From Lacisediminihabitans sp046156175 (GTDB taxonomy: Bacteria; Actinomycetota; Actinomycetes; Actinomycetales; Microbacteriaceae), in assembly GCF_046156175.1 (NCBI RefSeq), contig NZ_JAYLVL010000002.1, positions 62,001 through 126,000 of the forward strand: a DNA stretch of 64,000 bases, read 5' to 3'. Below the pieces are notes generated by a model, which saw only the letters and a list, made by a program, of their open reading frames with translations, searched no databases and was not told the origin of the DNA. Position 1 is the stretch's first letter. Every line of letters begins with the position of its first letter. Of this stretch, positions 52,772-61,491 are shown one piece after another. The position numbers were made by a program, and so were the translations under genes.

Positions 52772-53384
52772 GGGTCCCGACCCTAGGGGATTTCGGCTAT
52801 GGATCGGCTGTGCCGGGCCGTTGGCCTCGAGACGCTCGCTGGCGCCCGCTACTCGACCGGCGTGGTCGGCACCGCGTCCCGGTCGCCTGGGACGCTGCAG
52901 CGGCCGCGCTGCGCCCGCCGCGCGGCTCGAGCCGGCGCAAAGTGCGCTCAAGCGCCTGATTCAGCACCGATTGTGACGGTTGAGCGAGTCGGGGGCGCCG
53001 GCCGTCCGGGGCGCCGGCCGTCCGGGGGCACTCCGGCGCCGGCGCGAGCCGCGCGGGCTCAGCCGGCGCGAACTGCTCTCTGCGACAGGGCTCAGCGCCG
53101 ATGGTGACGGATGAGCGGGCCGACGACAGCGGCAGTCTGCCATCCGACCCCGAAGGTTCCCTGCCCCGTCGCCCAATGCAGCGCCCACTGTCTGTAGCGC
53201 CCACTGTCCCGCCACCGACTCCTCGACCGCCGGCACCCCGACCAACGGCACCCCGAGCCCGGCGCTCTGGCCCCGGCCCGACCCAAACCGCTGCGCGCCC
53301 GGGCCGAGCCGGCGCAAAGTGCTCCCAGCGGCGGGTTTCGGAGCGGATTGTGACAGCCGGGTGAGCGGAGCGCAGCGCAGCGAC
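52772..53384. repeat. 613-bp non-coding region with three copies of the 48-bp palindrome family
   Basis: Copies at 52932-52979, 53062-53109 and 53309-53356, each 48 bp, with left end CCGGCGCAAA or similar and right end ATTGTGACGG, ATGGTGACGG or ATTGTGACAG. They are a second variant of the 46911-47524 family: the right arm is conserved and the left arm changed. Spacers are very GC-rich with short direct repeats (GTCCGGGGCGCCGGCC, CCCACTGTC). No gene seen. Confidence 0.8.
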
Positions 53385-54989
53385 CTAGTGGTAGAAGTGG
53401 CGCTCGGCCGTGAAGTACATGGTGACGCCAGCAGCCTTCGCCGCCTCGATCACATCGGCATCGCGGATCGACCCACCGGGCTGCACCACCGCGCGCACGT
53501 CCGCGTCGAGCAGGATCTGCAGGCCGTCGGCGAACGGGAAGAAGGCGTCGGATGCCGCAACCGATCCGGCCGCGCGATCGCCGGCCCGCGACACCGCGAG
53601 TCGGCAGGAATCCACGCGGTTGACCTGGCCCATGCCGACGCCGACCGAGGCGCCGTCATCCGCCAGCAGGATCGCGTTGGACTTGACCGCCCGCACCGCA
53701 CGCCACGCGAATTCGAGGTCGGCGCGGGTGGCGTCATCCGCCTCTTCACCGGAGACGAGGGTCCAGCCGTCGCTGGAGAATTCGTCGAAGACATCGGGCT
53801 GTTGGACGAGAAGCCCCCCGCTGATCTGCTTGAACTCGAGGGCTTCCCGCGTGTAGCCCTCTGGCAGTTTGAGCAGCCGGAGGTTCTTCTTGGTCTGCAG
53901 CAGTTCGAGGGCCTCGGGGTCGAAGTCGGGGGCGATCACGACCTCGGTGAAGATGTCCTTCACCGTGTGGGCCATCTCTATGGTGACCGGGCGGTTCGCC
54001 GCGATCACTCCGCCGTAGGCCGAGACCGGATCGCAGTCGTGGGCGCGCTGGTGCGCGGAGGCGATGGGATCGCCGGCCCCACGCGCGACCGCGATGCCGC
54101 AGGGCTGGGCGTGCTTGATGATGGCGACGGCGGGCTCGCGGAAGTCGTAGGCGGTGCGGAGCGCTGCATCCGCATCCACGTAGTTGTTGTACGACATCTC
54201 CTTGCCGCCGAGCTGGGTCGCCTGCGCGATTCCCGCTCCGTGCTCGGTGACGTAGAGCGAGGCGTCCTGGTGCGAATTCTCGCCGTAGCGCAGCACGTTC
54301 TTGAGCGACGCGGTCACGCTGAAGGTGTGGGCTTCTTCGCGCGGATGCTCCGCCCGGATCCCCACATTCGCGGCGAAGAACTCGGCAACGGCCGAGTCGT
54401 ACGCAGCGGTGTGCGCGAAGGCCTCACCCGCGAGACGCTGGCGCTGGGCGAGGGTCGTGCCACCGAGGGTGACGGCCTTGATCACCTGGGCGTAGCTGTC
54501 GGGCGACACGACGATAGCGACGTTGGCGTGGTTCTTGGCGGCCGCGCGCACCATCGCCGGTCCGCCGATGTCGATCTGCTCGATCGCATCATCGCCGGTG
54601 ATCCCCGAGGCGATGGTCTCGACGAAGGGGTACAGGTTCACGACGACGAGCTCGAAGGGGCGGATGTCGAGCTCGGCGAGCTGCGTCTCGTGGCTCTCGA
54701 GCCGCAGGTCGGCCAGGATGCCGGCATGGATGGCGGGATGAAGCGTCTTCACCCGCCCATCGAGGGTCTCCTGGAAGCCGGTGACGCTTGCGACCTCGGT
54801 GACGGGGTGGCCGGCATCCGCGATCGCCTTCGCCGTCGAGCCGGTGGAGACGATCTCGACGCCCGCGCCCGCGAGAACCGCGGCCAGTTCGAGGAGGCCG
54901 GTCTTGTCGCTCACGGAGATGAGGGCGCGGGTGATCGGGATGGCATCCCGTGCGCGGTAGTCGGAGGGGTCGTGGGTCGGTGCACTCAT
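53385..54989 (-). CDS. purH: bifunctional AICAR transformylase/IMP cyclohydrolase
   Basis: Last two steps of IMP synthesis, using 10-formyl-THF. 534 residues. The N-terminal IMPCH domain begins ALISVSDKTGLLELAAVLAGAG and has DIGGPAMVRAAAKN. The AICAR transformylase domain contains the Lys-His region IKHAQPCGIAVA. The C-terminus ends VTMYFTAERHFYH as in other PurH proteins. The ATG overlaps the purN stop (ATGA). Confidence 0.97.
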   Translation of the reverse strand: MSAPTHDPSDYRARDAIPITRALISVSDKTGLLELAAVLAGAGVEIVSTGSTAKAIADAGHPVTEVASVTGFQETLDGRVKTLHPAIHAGILADLRLESHETQLAELDIRPFELVVVNLYPFVETIASGITGDDAIEQIDIGGPAMVRAAAKNHANVAIVVSPDSYAQVIKAVTLGGTTLAQRQRLAGEAFAHTAAYDSAVAEFFAANVGIRAEHPREEAHTFSVTASLKNVLRYGENSHQDASLYVTEHGAGIAQATQLGGKEMSYNNYVDADAALRTAYDFREPAVAIIKHAQPCGIAVARGAGDPIASAHQRAHDCDPVSAYGGVIAANRPVTIEMAHTVKDIFTEVVIAPDFDPEALELLQTKKNLRLLKLPEGYTREALEFKQISGGLLVQQPDVFDEFSSDGWTLVSGEEADDATRADLEFAWRAVRAVKSNAILLADDGASVGVGMGQVNRVDSCRLAVSRAGDRAAGSVAASDAFFPFADGLQILLDADVRAVVQPGGSIRDADVIEAAKAAGVTMYFTAERHFYH

Positions 54990-55624
54990 GGGGCACTCCT
55001 CAGGTCTGGCGCAGCTGTATCGGAAGCTGCTTTGCGTGCGGCGATGGTCGGGAGGTCGATGGCACCGTTGGCGATGTCGAGCACGGCCTGCACGAGCAGT
55101 TCGCGTTCGACCGGCTTGATGCGCTCGTGGAGGGTCGATTCGGTGTCGCCCGGCAGCACGGGAACGCGGCGCTGGGAGATGATCGGTCCGGCATCCACCC
55201 CGTTGTCGACGACGATGATGCTCGCCCCGGTCTCGGTGACGCCGGCGGCGAGCGCATCCCGAACGCCATGGGCCCCCGGGAATTCGGGCAGGTATGCCGG
55301 ATGCGTGTTGATCAGGTTGGGGCTGAGGGCCGCGATCACCCGCGGCGGAAGCAGCTTCATGAAACCGCTGAGGATCACCAGATCCGGCTGCCAGACCCGG
55401 ATCTGGTCCAGGAGCGCATCGCCCCAGCTCTCCCGGTCATCGAAGCTCGTCAACGCGGCCGCGAAGGTGGGGATGCCGTAGGCCTCGGCATGCTCGAAGC
55501 CGTCGGCATCCCGGTCCGCTCCGACCGCGATCACCCTGGCCGGGAACTCGGCATCTTCGGAGGCCTCGAGAAGCGCGCGGAGGTTCGACCCTCCGCCGGA
55601 GATCAACACGACCAATGAGAGCAC
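54986..55624 (-). CDS. purN: phosphoribosylglycinamide formyltransferase
   Basis: Transfers formyl from 10-formyl-THF to GAR. 212 residues from GTG 55624. LISGGGSNLRALL (phosphate loop), LINTHPAYLPEFPGAHG (catalytic Asn/His) and VVDNGVDAGPIISQ (catalytic Asp) are intact. Operon purN-purH. Confidence 0.96.
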   Translation of the reverse strand: MLSLVVLISGGGSNLRALLEASEDAEFPARVIAVGADRDADGFEHAEAYGIPTFAAALTSFDDRESWGDALLDQIRVWQPDLVILSGFMKLLPPRVIAALSPNLINTHPAYLPEFPGAHGVRDALAAGVTETGASIIVVDNGVDAGPIISQRRVPVLPGDTESTLHERIKPVERELLVQAVLDIANGAIDLPTIAARKAASDTAAPDLRSAP

Positions 55625-55651
55625 CCACAGAGCCTATCGGAGTGCCCCGCC

Positions 55652-55716
55652 GGCCGAGTAGCGAGCGCCAGCAAACCACTGGTCGAGTAGCGAGCGCCAG
55701 CGAGCGTATCGAGACC
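55652..55716. repeat. dispersed palindromic repeat, two tandem copies
   Basis: A partial copy at 55652-55672 and a complete copy at 55681-55716 read GGTCGAGTAGCGAGCG, a short centre, then GAGCGTATCGAGACC. Motifs like this recur many times in Microbacteriaceae genomes from memory. It lies between the DUF6350 stop and the purN start. Confidence 0.75.
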
Positions 55717-55724
55717 ACAGGCCC

Positions 55725-56942
55725 TCAGCGGCGAGACGGCCGCCCGGCCAGTAGCCCGATGACCGCAGCGACGCCGATCTCGAGCGCGGCGAACCCGCCG
55801 ACGAGCCACGGGGACGGCCCGACATCCACCAGTCGCCCGGGGCCGGCAGAACCGGCGGATGCCCAGGCGAGCAGTGCGAGAAGGACGCCGCCGACGGCGC
55901 CACTCGCGAGCCCGGCGGCGATGAACGAGCTGACGGACGCCCGGGGACCGAGCTCGCGGGCCAGGCGCGGTCGCACGACGAGAGCGATGAAGAAGCCGGC
56001 GAGCACGGGCACGAGGAGTCCGAGGAAACCCCACCCGAGCGCTCCCGGAGCGGGAAGTGCCCCGAGCACGGGGATCGCGGGGATGGGCCCGAGCGTAGTG
56101 CCGAGCGGCGTGACGGACGAGCCTGCTCCCATGGCGAAACCGGGCCCGATGAACCACGAGGCGCCCCAGATCACGAGATTGGGCAGCACCGCCAACTGTC
56201 CAATGGTGAGCGCGATCCCGCCCAGAACCCCCGCGTGCACGCCCTCGTACAGGGAGATGATGGCCGCATAATTCGCGAGGAACAGCACAGCGACGGCGAG
56301 GGCGGATGCCGCGATCACCACGCTCGCGGAGCCGACGCCGCCGCGCAGCCCGGCCACGATGATCGTGCGCACATCCGGCCGCCAGCCCCGCACGATTCCG
56401 CGGGCACTGTCGCCGAGCACGTCAGCCGCGGCGGTGGGAGGGCGCATAATGTCCGACCCGATCACGATCCCGAGGGCGAAGACGAGAGTCGGCAGCAGCG
56501 TTCCCTGCCAGATGGAGGGTCGCGCGGCGGGCAGGAGCACGCTGAGCGTGAGCCCGAGCGAGATCACTGCGAAAGCGGCGACGGACACCGCCATCCCGAG
56601 CAGTCGATGGGGGGTCTCGCCGATGCGACGACCGGCGCGCACCCCGAGCAGCACGGTCACGAGCGCGAAACCAAGGGGGGCGATCGTGACGATGAACGGG
56701 GTTCCCGCACCATCGAATCCCAGTCCGGAGGCCATCACCGGGTCGAGGGTGAGCTGGATGTCCACGCCGGAACCGAGCAGCCACAGGTCGACCGCGGTGC
56801 GCCAGAACACGATGAAATCGACCTGGAGCCCGTACTGGAACGCCCACAGCACCGTGAGCGGCACCAAGGGGATCGCGACACCGATGGCGGCGACGAGCAC
56901 CGCTTCGAGCGCGGAGAAGAGGGCGGTGAGCGGACGATTCAT
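55725..56942 (-). CDS. DUF6350 family multi-pass membrane protein
   Basis: A 405-residue, very hydrophobic protein with about ten to eleven helices (ALEAVLVAAIGVAIPLVPLTVL near the start; LPNLVIWGASWFIGPGFAMGAGSSVTP in the middle). The sequence and its position just upstream of purN-purH match the actinobacterial DUF6350 family. Function unknown. Confidence 0.85.
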   Translation of the reverse strand: MNRPLTALFSALEAVLVAAIGVAIPLVPLTVLWAFQYGLQVDFIVFWRTAVDLWLLGSGVDIQLTLDPVMASGLGFDGAGTPFIVTIAPLGFALVTVLLGVRAGRRIGETPHRLLGMAVSVAAFAVISLGLTLSVLLPAARPSIWQGTLLPTLVFALGIVIGSDIMRPPTAAADVLGDSARGIVRGWRPDVRTIIVAGLRGGVGSASVVIAASALAVAVLFLANYAAIISLYEGVHAGVLGGIALTIGQLAVLPNLVIWGASWFIGPGFAMGAGSSVTPLGTTLGPIPAIPVLGALPAPGALGWGFLGLLVPVLAGFFIALVVRPRLARELGPRASVSSFIAAGLASGAVGGVLLALLAWASAGSAGPGRLVDVGPSPWLVGGFAALEIGVAAVIGLLAGRPSRR

Positions 56943-57031
56943 ACCGGAGGTGAGCCTACCGGCGGCCCTGCGATCCGCCGGTCCGCCGGTCCGCCGTGGC
57001 GCAAACGCGATTGCCGGTGAGCTTCACATCC

Positions 57032-57793
57032 TCAGACTTCGCCGAATCCCTCCGTCACGAGCTCGGTGACCTTCGCGAGCGCCTCCGCAGCCTGTGCTCC
57101 GGATGCTGCCACGGTCAGCACATCCCCGGACTTCGCCCCGAGCGACAGCAACCCGATGAGGCTGTTGGCGGCCACGGGGCCGGTGCCGGAGCGGGTATTC
57201 ACCACGGTGAGTTTCGCGTCGAACCCGGCGAGGGTCGACACCAGCGTGGCCGCCGGCCGGGCGTGAAGGCCGTCGGAATTGATGATCGTGAGGTCGGCGG
57301 AGAGCCCGGCCGGCGCGCGTTCCGCAACGGAGGCTGCCGAGGCCGTGCCGTCTGGAGCAGCGACGTCTGGGGTAGCGATCTCTGGGGCAGGGGCGCCACC
57401 CAGCATCGAGATCTTCGGCTCGAGAGCTCCCCGCGCCTCCCGATCGACATCGTCGAGACTCCCTCCCCCGGCCGCGGTGACGACCGCGGCGAGGATCCCC
57501 TCGACGAACGGCGCGCTCGAGAGACGTACCTCCGCCTCGGATGACCGGAAGTCGAGCGCCATCTCCGCGCTCATCACCGCCGATCCGAGGTCCATGATCA
57601 CGAGCACGCCCTCGGGCGAGGCCACCTCGTCGATCGCCGCGGAGACGGCCGTGGCATCCGTTCCGATCAGTCCCTCGCCCGCTCCCGCGGCGATCGCGAT
57701 CGCCGGTTTCTCGCCCGGCACCATCTGCAGGGCGAGATCCACGGCGGCGTGCGCGAGGGCGGGGCTGTGGGACACCACCACCACTCCGATCAC
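57032..57793 (-). CDS. dhaM: DhaM-HPr fusion, PTS phosphoryl donor for dihydroxyacetone kinase
   Basis: 253 residues. The EIIA-Man-like DhaM domain occupies residues 1-130 with the phosphorylated His in VVVSHSPALAH. A variable Ala/Pro linker follows, then an HPr domain from about 165 with the phospho-His in NSDGLHARPA and the regulatory-Ser type loop NSLIGLLSLGA. No enzyme I domain is fused, so phosphate must come from EI encoded elsewhere. Start coupled to the dhaL stop. Confidence 0.93.
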   Translation of the reverse strand: MIGVVVVSHSPALAHAAVDLALQMVPGEKPAIAIAAGAGEGLIGTDATAVSAAIDEVASPEGVLVIMDLGSAVMSAEMALDFRSSEAEVRLSSAPFVEGILAAVVTAAGGGSLDDVDREARGALEPKISMLGGAPAPEIATPDVAAPDGTASAASVAERAPAGLSADLTIINSDGLHARPAATLVSTLAGFDAKLTVVNTRSGTGPVAANSLIGLLSLGAKSGDVLTVAASGAQAAEALAKVTELVTEGFGEV

Positions 57794-58428
57794 GCGACTG
57801 CTTCGGCGAGCGCCTGGAACAGGAATGCGGTGGACGTCGCGCCCGGATCGAGATGACCGGCGCTTCGATCACCCAGGTAGCTCGCCCGGCCCTTTCGCGC
57901 GACGAGAGGCACCGTGGCATCCCGCCCCGCCACCGCCGCCGCCGCCGCGCCCGCGGTTGCGGTGGCGATGTCGGCTCCTGCGGCGATTTCGGCATCGAGC
58001 GCATCCACTGCGGGCGACATGGCATCGAACATCGTCTTGTCTCCCAGCTCTGCTTTGCCGCGAGCGAGGATACCGCCGAGGCCGGCCCGCAGGGATGCCG
58101 CGAGAGCGCCGGCATCCAGCTCCGCCACCGGCCCGGCGGTCGATCCGAAGCGGAGGAAGAAGGTGCCGTAGAGCGGACCGCTCGCCCCGCCGACGGAGGT
58201 GACGAGGGTCATGCCGACCTGCTTGAACAGTTCGTCGACGGCGGTCGACGGGGTGGCACCGATTTTCTCCATCACCGCGGTCATGCCCCGAGCCATGTTG
58301 GACCCGTGATCGGCATCCCCGATCGCCGAGTCCAGCTCGGTGAGATAGCTGCGATTCTCGGCCATGAGCGCGTCGAAACGACTCAGCCAGTGCACCAGCT
58401 GGTCGATGGTCACCGTGCCACCCGCCAT
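57790..58428 (-). CDS. dhaL: dihydroxyacetone kinase ADP-binding subunit DhaL
   Basis: 212 residues. YLTELDSAIGDADHGSNMARG carries the DxDxxxG-type Mg-ADP ligands, and VGGASGPLYGTFF and KAELGDKTMFDA are the other conserved loops. It transfers phosphate from DhaM to dihydroxyacetone held by DhaK. Confidence 0.95.
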   Translation of the reverse strand: MAGGTVTIDQLVHWLSRFDALMAENRSYLTELDSAIGDADHGSNMARGMTAVMEKIGATPSTAVDELFKQVGMTLVTSVGGASGPLYGTFFLRFGSTAGPVAELDAGALAASLRAGLGGILARGKAELGDKTMFDAMSPAVDALDAEIAAGADIATATAGAAAAAVAGRDATVPLVARKGRASYLGDRSAGHLDPGATSTAFLFQALAEAVA

Positions 58429-58433
58429 GGCCT

Positions 58434-59432
58434 TCAGACCCCCCAGCGCAGGCCGGCGGTGTTCACCGGTGCGTCCCAGAATCGGAGGATCTCGTCATCC
58501 GCCTTCAGGATCGTGACGGAGCATCCCGCCATGTCGAGCGAGGTGATGTAGTTGCCCACCAGGCTTCGGGCCACGGTGATTCCCGACTTCTCGAGGATCT
58601 TCTTCACCTCTCCGTACATGAGGTAGAGCTCGATGAGGGGAGAACCGCCCATGCCGTTGAGCATGACGATCGAGGGGCCGCCGGTGAAATCGAAGTCGTG
58701 GAGGATGGGCTCCACCAACTGCTGGGCGATGGACGCCGCGGGCGCGAGCGGCACGCGATGCCGGCCGGGCTCGCCGTGGATACCCACGCCCATCTCCATC
58801 ATGTCGTCGGGGATCTCGAAGGTCGGCTTTCCCGCCGCGGGCACCGTGCAACTCGTAAGCGCCATGCCCATCGAGCGCCCCTGCGCGTTGACCTTGCGAG
58901 CGAGCGCACCGACGGCGGTGAGGTCGGCACCGGCCTCGGCGGCCGCGCCGACGATCTTCTCCAACAGCACCGTTACTCCGACTCCGCGTCGGCCGGCGGT
59001 CCAGGTGGAGTCTTCGACGGCGACATCATCGTTGGTCACCACCGTCTCGACCATGACCCCGGCATCCGCCTCGGCCAGCTCCGCCGCCATCTCGAAGTTC
59101 ATGACGTCACCCGTGTAGTTCTTCACGATGTGCAGCACGCCCGCCCCGGCATCCGCCACCTTCGTCGCCTCTTGCATCTGGTCGGGGGTGGGGCTGGTGA
59201 ACACTTCACCTGCACACGCCGCATCCAGCATCCCGAACCCGACGAATCCGCCGTGCAGCGGTTCGTGCCCGGATCCGCCGCCCGAGATCAGGGCGACTTT
59301 GCCCCGTTTCGTCGGCTCTGCACGATAGATGATGCGGTTGACATGGTCGACCCGCAGTTCCGGATGCGCCGCCTCGACTCCCACGAGGGAATCAGCGAGC
59401 ACGTTGTCTGGGTCGTTGATGAGCTTTTTCAC
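58434..59432 (-). CDS. dhaK: dihydroxyacetone kinase substrate-binding subunit DhaK
   Basis: 332 residues. ALISGGGSGHEPLHGGFVG, GVLHIVKNYTGDVMNFE and the covalent substrate His in GVGIHGEPGRHR are canonical. It is the first gene of dhaK-dhaL-dhaM, 5 bp from dhaL, and produces dihydroxyacetone phosphate for glycolysis. Confidence 0.96.
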   Translation of the reverse strand: MKKLINDPDNVLADSLVGVEAAHPELRVDHVNRIIYRAEPTKRGKVALISGGGSGHEPLHGGFVGFGMLDAACAGEVFTSPTPDQMQEATKVADAGAGVLHIVKNYTGDVMNFEMAAELAEADAGVMVETVVTNDDVAVEDSTWTAGRRGVGVTVLLEKIVGAAAEAGADLTAVGALARKVNAQGRSMGMALTSCTVPAAGKPTFEIPDDMMEMGVGIHGEPGRHRVPLAPAASIAQQLVEPILHDFDFTGGPSIVMLNGMGGSPLIELYLMYGEVKKILEKSGITVARSLVGNYITSLDMAGCSVTILKADDEILRFWDAPVNTAGLRWGV

Positions 59433-59744
59433 GGGTGAGACCTCTTCCTCGAGTTTTCCTGGATATCACGCTAGACCCGAGCCCTGTGCGGCACCAGAGC
59501 CCGGTCCTCGCCCACGGGCATCCGCTCCCCGAACCCGGGAGCGGTGAATCGACGTGCTGGAGGTTGCGAACGAAGCTCGGTCAAACCCGCGTCAGCCACC
59601 GAGTCGAGCGACAGGCTCACGCACACGATGCGCGCGTCGTGCAGAAAAATCTCGTCCGGTGCATCCGAATGACCGGTCGAGCCGGAAGTATTCCATAGGA
59701 ACAGTACGAAACGCCCGACCTCGGGCCTCACAAAGGAGTGCATC
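59433..59744. other. 312-bp divergent promoter region (dhaK / fasciclin)
   Basis: No gene. Near the fasciclin start, GCATCC at 59659 and CGGAAG after a 16-nt spacer form a weak SigK-like pair (9 of 12 positions, spacer one short), about 55 bp before the GTG. Otherwise only GC-rich sequence with small inverted repeats. Confidence 0.35.
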
Positions 59745-60362
59745 GTGAAGAACCGTCTCATCGTCACCGCCATCACCACCGTCGCCGCCGGAGTGCTGGT
59801 GCTCGGCAGCTCGATTCCGGCATCAGCCTCGGTGCCTGCTAACTATTCGCCTCCCGCCCCCAAGGGATCGATCGTGGATGTCGCGGTCGCCGCCTCCGGA
59901 GGGGGGACTCCCGACAACAACCCCTACGACTACGACCTCCTGGTGCAGGCGCTGACGGCAACGGGGCTCGTGCCGGTGCTCGCCGACACCAGCCGCAAGT
60001 TCACTGTGTTCGCTCCCAACGACCTCGCGTTCGAGCGTCTCGTGCAGGATCTCACCGGGGTCGCGCCCACGAGCGAAGCGGCCGCGCTCAGCACCATAAC
60101 GAGCGCCCTCACCATCGACCAGATCAAGAACGTGCTGCTCTACCACGTGGTCGCCGACCGCAAGCTCGGTCCGATCAGCGTGCTCACGGCCCGGTCGCTG
60201 ACCATGGCCAACGGAGGCATCGTGAAGCCGCGCGGCATCACCCTGCGTGACGCGAACCCGGCATTCCAGGACCCGCGACTCGTGCTCTCCGGCCTCAACA
60301 TCCAGGCCAGCAACGGCGTGATCCACACCATCAACCGAGTGCTCCTGCCGGCAGTTATCTGA
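59745..60362 (+). CDS. secreted fasciclin-domain protein
   Basis: 205 residues: Sec signal peptide ending PASAS (about residue 28), then one FAS1 domain with the two FAS1 boxes, TSRKFTVFAPNDLAFERL and NVLLYHVVADRK, and a terminal NGVIHTINRVLLPAVI. The GTG start has AAAGGAG upstream. In mycobacteria the homologous MPT70/MPT83 proteins are SigK-dependent; the same genome window encodes SigK/RskA. Probable cell-surface adhesion or matrix role. Confidence 0.92.
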   Translation: MKNRLIVTAITTVAAGVLVLGSSIPASASVPANYSPPAPKGSIVDVAVAASGGGTPDNNPYDYDLLVQALTATGLVPVLADTSRKFTVFAPNDLAFERLVQDLTGVAPTSEAAALSTITSALTIDQIKNVLLYHVVADRKLGPISVLTARSLTMANGGIVKPRGITLRDANPAFQDPRLVLSGLNIQASNGVIHTINRVLLPAVI

Positions 60363-60551
60363 CCGTTCGGAGCGAAGGGTGCCTCCGAGTCCGGCGCGGC
60401 GAGTCTCCGCTCAGCGCCCCGATCGCGGTTCGGCTCAGTCCCACCAGAGTCGAGTCGCCTGAGCCGATCTGACGAAGGCACGGATCGGAGGACCCGCAAC
60501 TCACGCAACCGAAAGAGCGACCAGGACCGGATACCCGCGGCCTGGTTAACG

Positions 60552-60581
60552 ACGGAAGGCCAGCCGAGGCTGGCCTTCCGT
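60552..60581 (-). terminator. sucCD terminator
   Basis: Perfect 14-bp inverted repeat (arm ACGGAAGGCCAGCC) with a minimal GA centre, 11 bp after the sucD stop. Also followed by TTTCGG on the plus strand, so it may work in both directions. Confidence 0.8.
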
Positions 60582-60592
60582 TTCGGAAACCG

Positions 60593-61477
60593 TTACAGCG
60601 AGGCGAGCACCTCGCGCATGAGCGTGGCGGTCTCGCTCGGCGTCTTGCCGACCTTGACCCCGGCGGCCTCGAGGGCCTCCTTCTTGCCCTGCGCGGTGCC
60701 CGCTCCGGAGGAGACGATGGCGCCGGCGTGGCCCATCGTCTTGCCCTCTGGCGCGGTGAAACCGGCGACGTAGCCGACGACGGGCTTGGTCACGTGCGCC
60801 TTGATGTAGTCCGCGGCCCGCTCCTCGGCGTCACCACCGATCTCACCGATCATGACGATCGCCTTGGTGTCGGGGTCCGCCTCGAACGCGGCGAGCGCGT
60901 CGATGTGGGTGGTGCCGATGATCGGGTCGCCGCCGATGCCGATGGCCGTCGAGAATCCGAGATCGCGCAGCTCGTACATCATCTGGTACGTGAGCGTTCC
61001 CGACTTCGAGACGAGTCCGATCGGGCCCTTTCCGGTGATCGTCGCGGGCGTGATGCCCACGAGCGACTCCCCCGGTGTGATGATGCCGGGGCAGTTCGGT
61101 CCGATGATCCGGGTCTTGCCCGAGGCCTTGGCCGTGGCCCAGAACTCGGCCGAGTCCTGGATCGGGATGCCCTCGGTGATCACGACGACGAGCGGGATCT
61201 CGGCCTCGATGGCCTCGAGCACGGCGTCCTTGGCGAAGGCCGGGGGTACGAAGACGATGGAGACATCCGCTCCGGTCTTCTCTATAGCCTCGGCGACCGT
61301 ACCGAAGACGGGCAGTTCAACGTCGCCGTGGGAGACGGTCGTGCCGGCCTTGCGGGCGTTCACGCCACCGACGACCTGCGTGCCGGCCTTCAGCATGAGG
61401 GCGGTGTGCTTGGTGCCCTCACCGCCGGTGATGCCCTGCACGATGACCTTGGAGTCCTTATTGAGGAAGATCGACAT
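60593..61477 (-). CDS. sucD: succinyl-CoA synthetase alpha subunit
   Basis: Substrate-level phosphorylation step of the TCA cycle. 294 residues from ATG 61477. VIVQGITGGEGTKHT (CoA-binding Rossmann start), PNCPGIITPGE, and the phospho-His in KTMGHAGAIVSSG are intact. Downstream of sucC. Confidence 0.97.
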   Translation of the reverse strand: MSIFLNKDSKVIVQGITGGEGTKHTALMLKAGTQVVGGVNARKAGTTVSHGDVELPVFGTVAEAIEKTGADVSIVFVPPAFAKDAVLEAIEAEIPLVVVITEGIPIQDSAEFWATAKASGKTRIIGPNCPGIITPGESLVGITPATITGKGPIGLVSKSGTLTYQMMYELRDLGFSTAIGIGGDPIIGTTHIDALAAFEADPDTKAIVMIGEIGGDAEERAADYIKAHVTKPVVGYVAGFTAPEGKTMGHAGAIVSSGAGTAQGKKEALEAAGVKVGKTPSETATLMREVLASL

Positions 61478-61491
61478 TTCTCTGCAGTCCC

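Noticed and set aside
52797..53317. Short open frames in the 52.8-53.3 kb repeat region
   Set aside because: They consist of repeat-encoded Arg/Gly/Pro-rich sequence in several frames and strands; no conserved features.
59471..59779. Minus-strand open frame overlapping the fasciclin start
   Set aside because: Overlaps the signal-peptide region of a well-supported gene, has no ribosome site and no recognisable domain.
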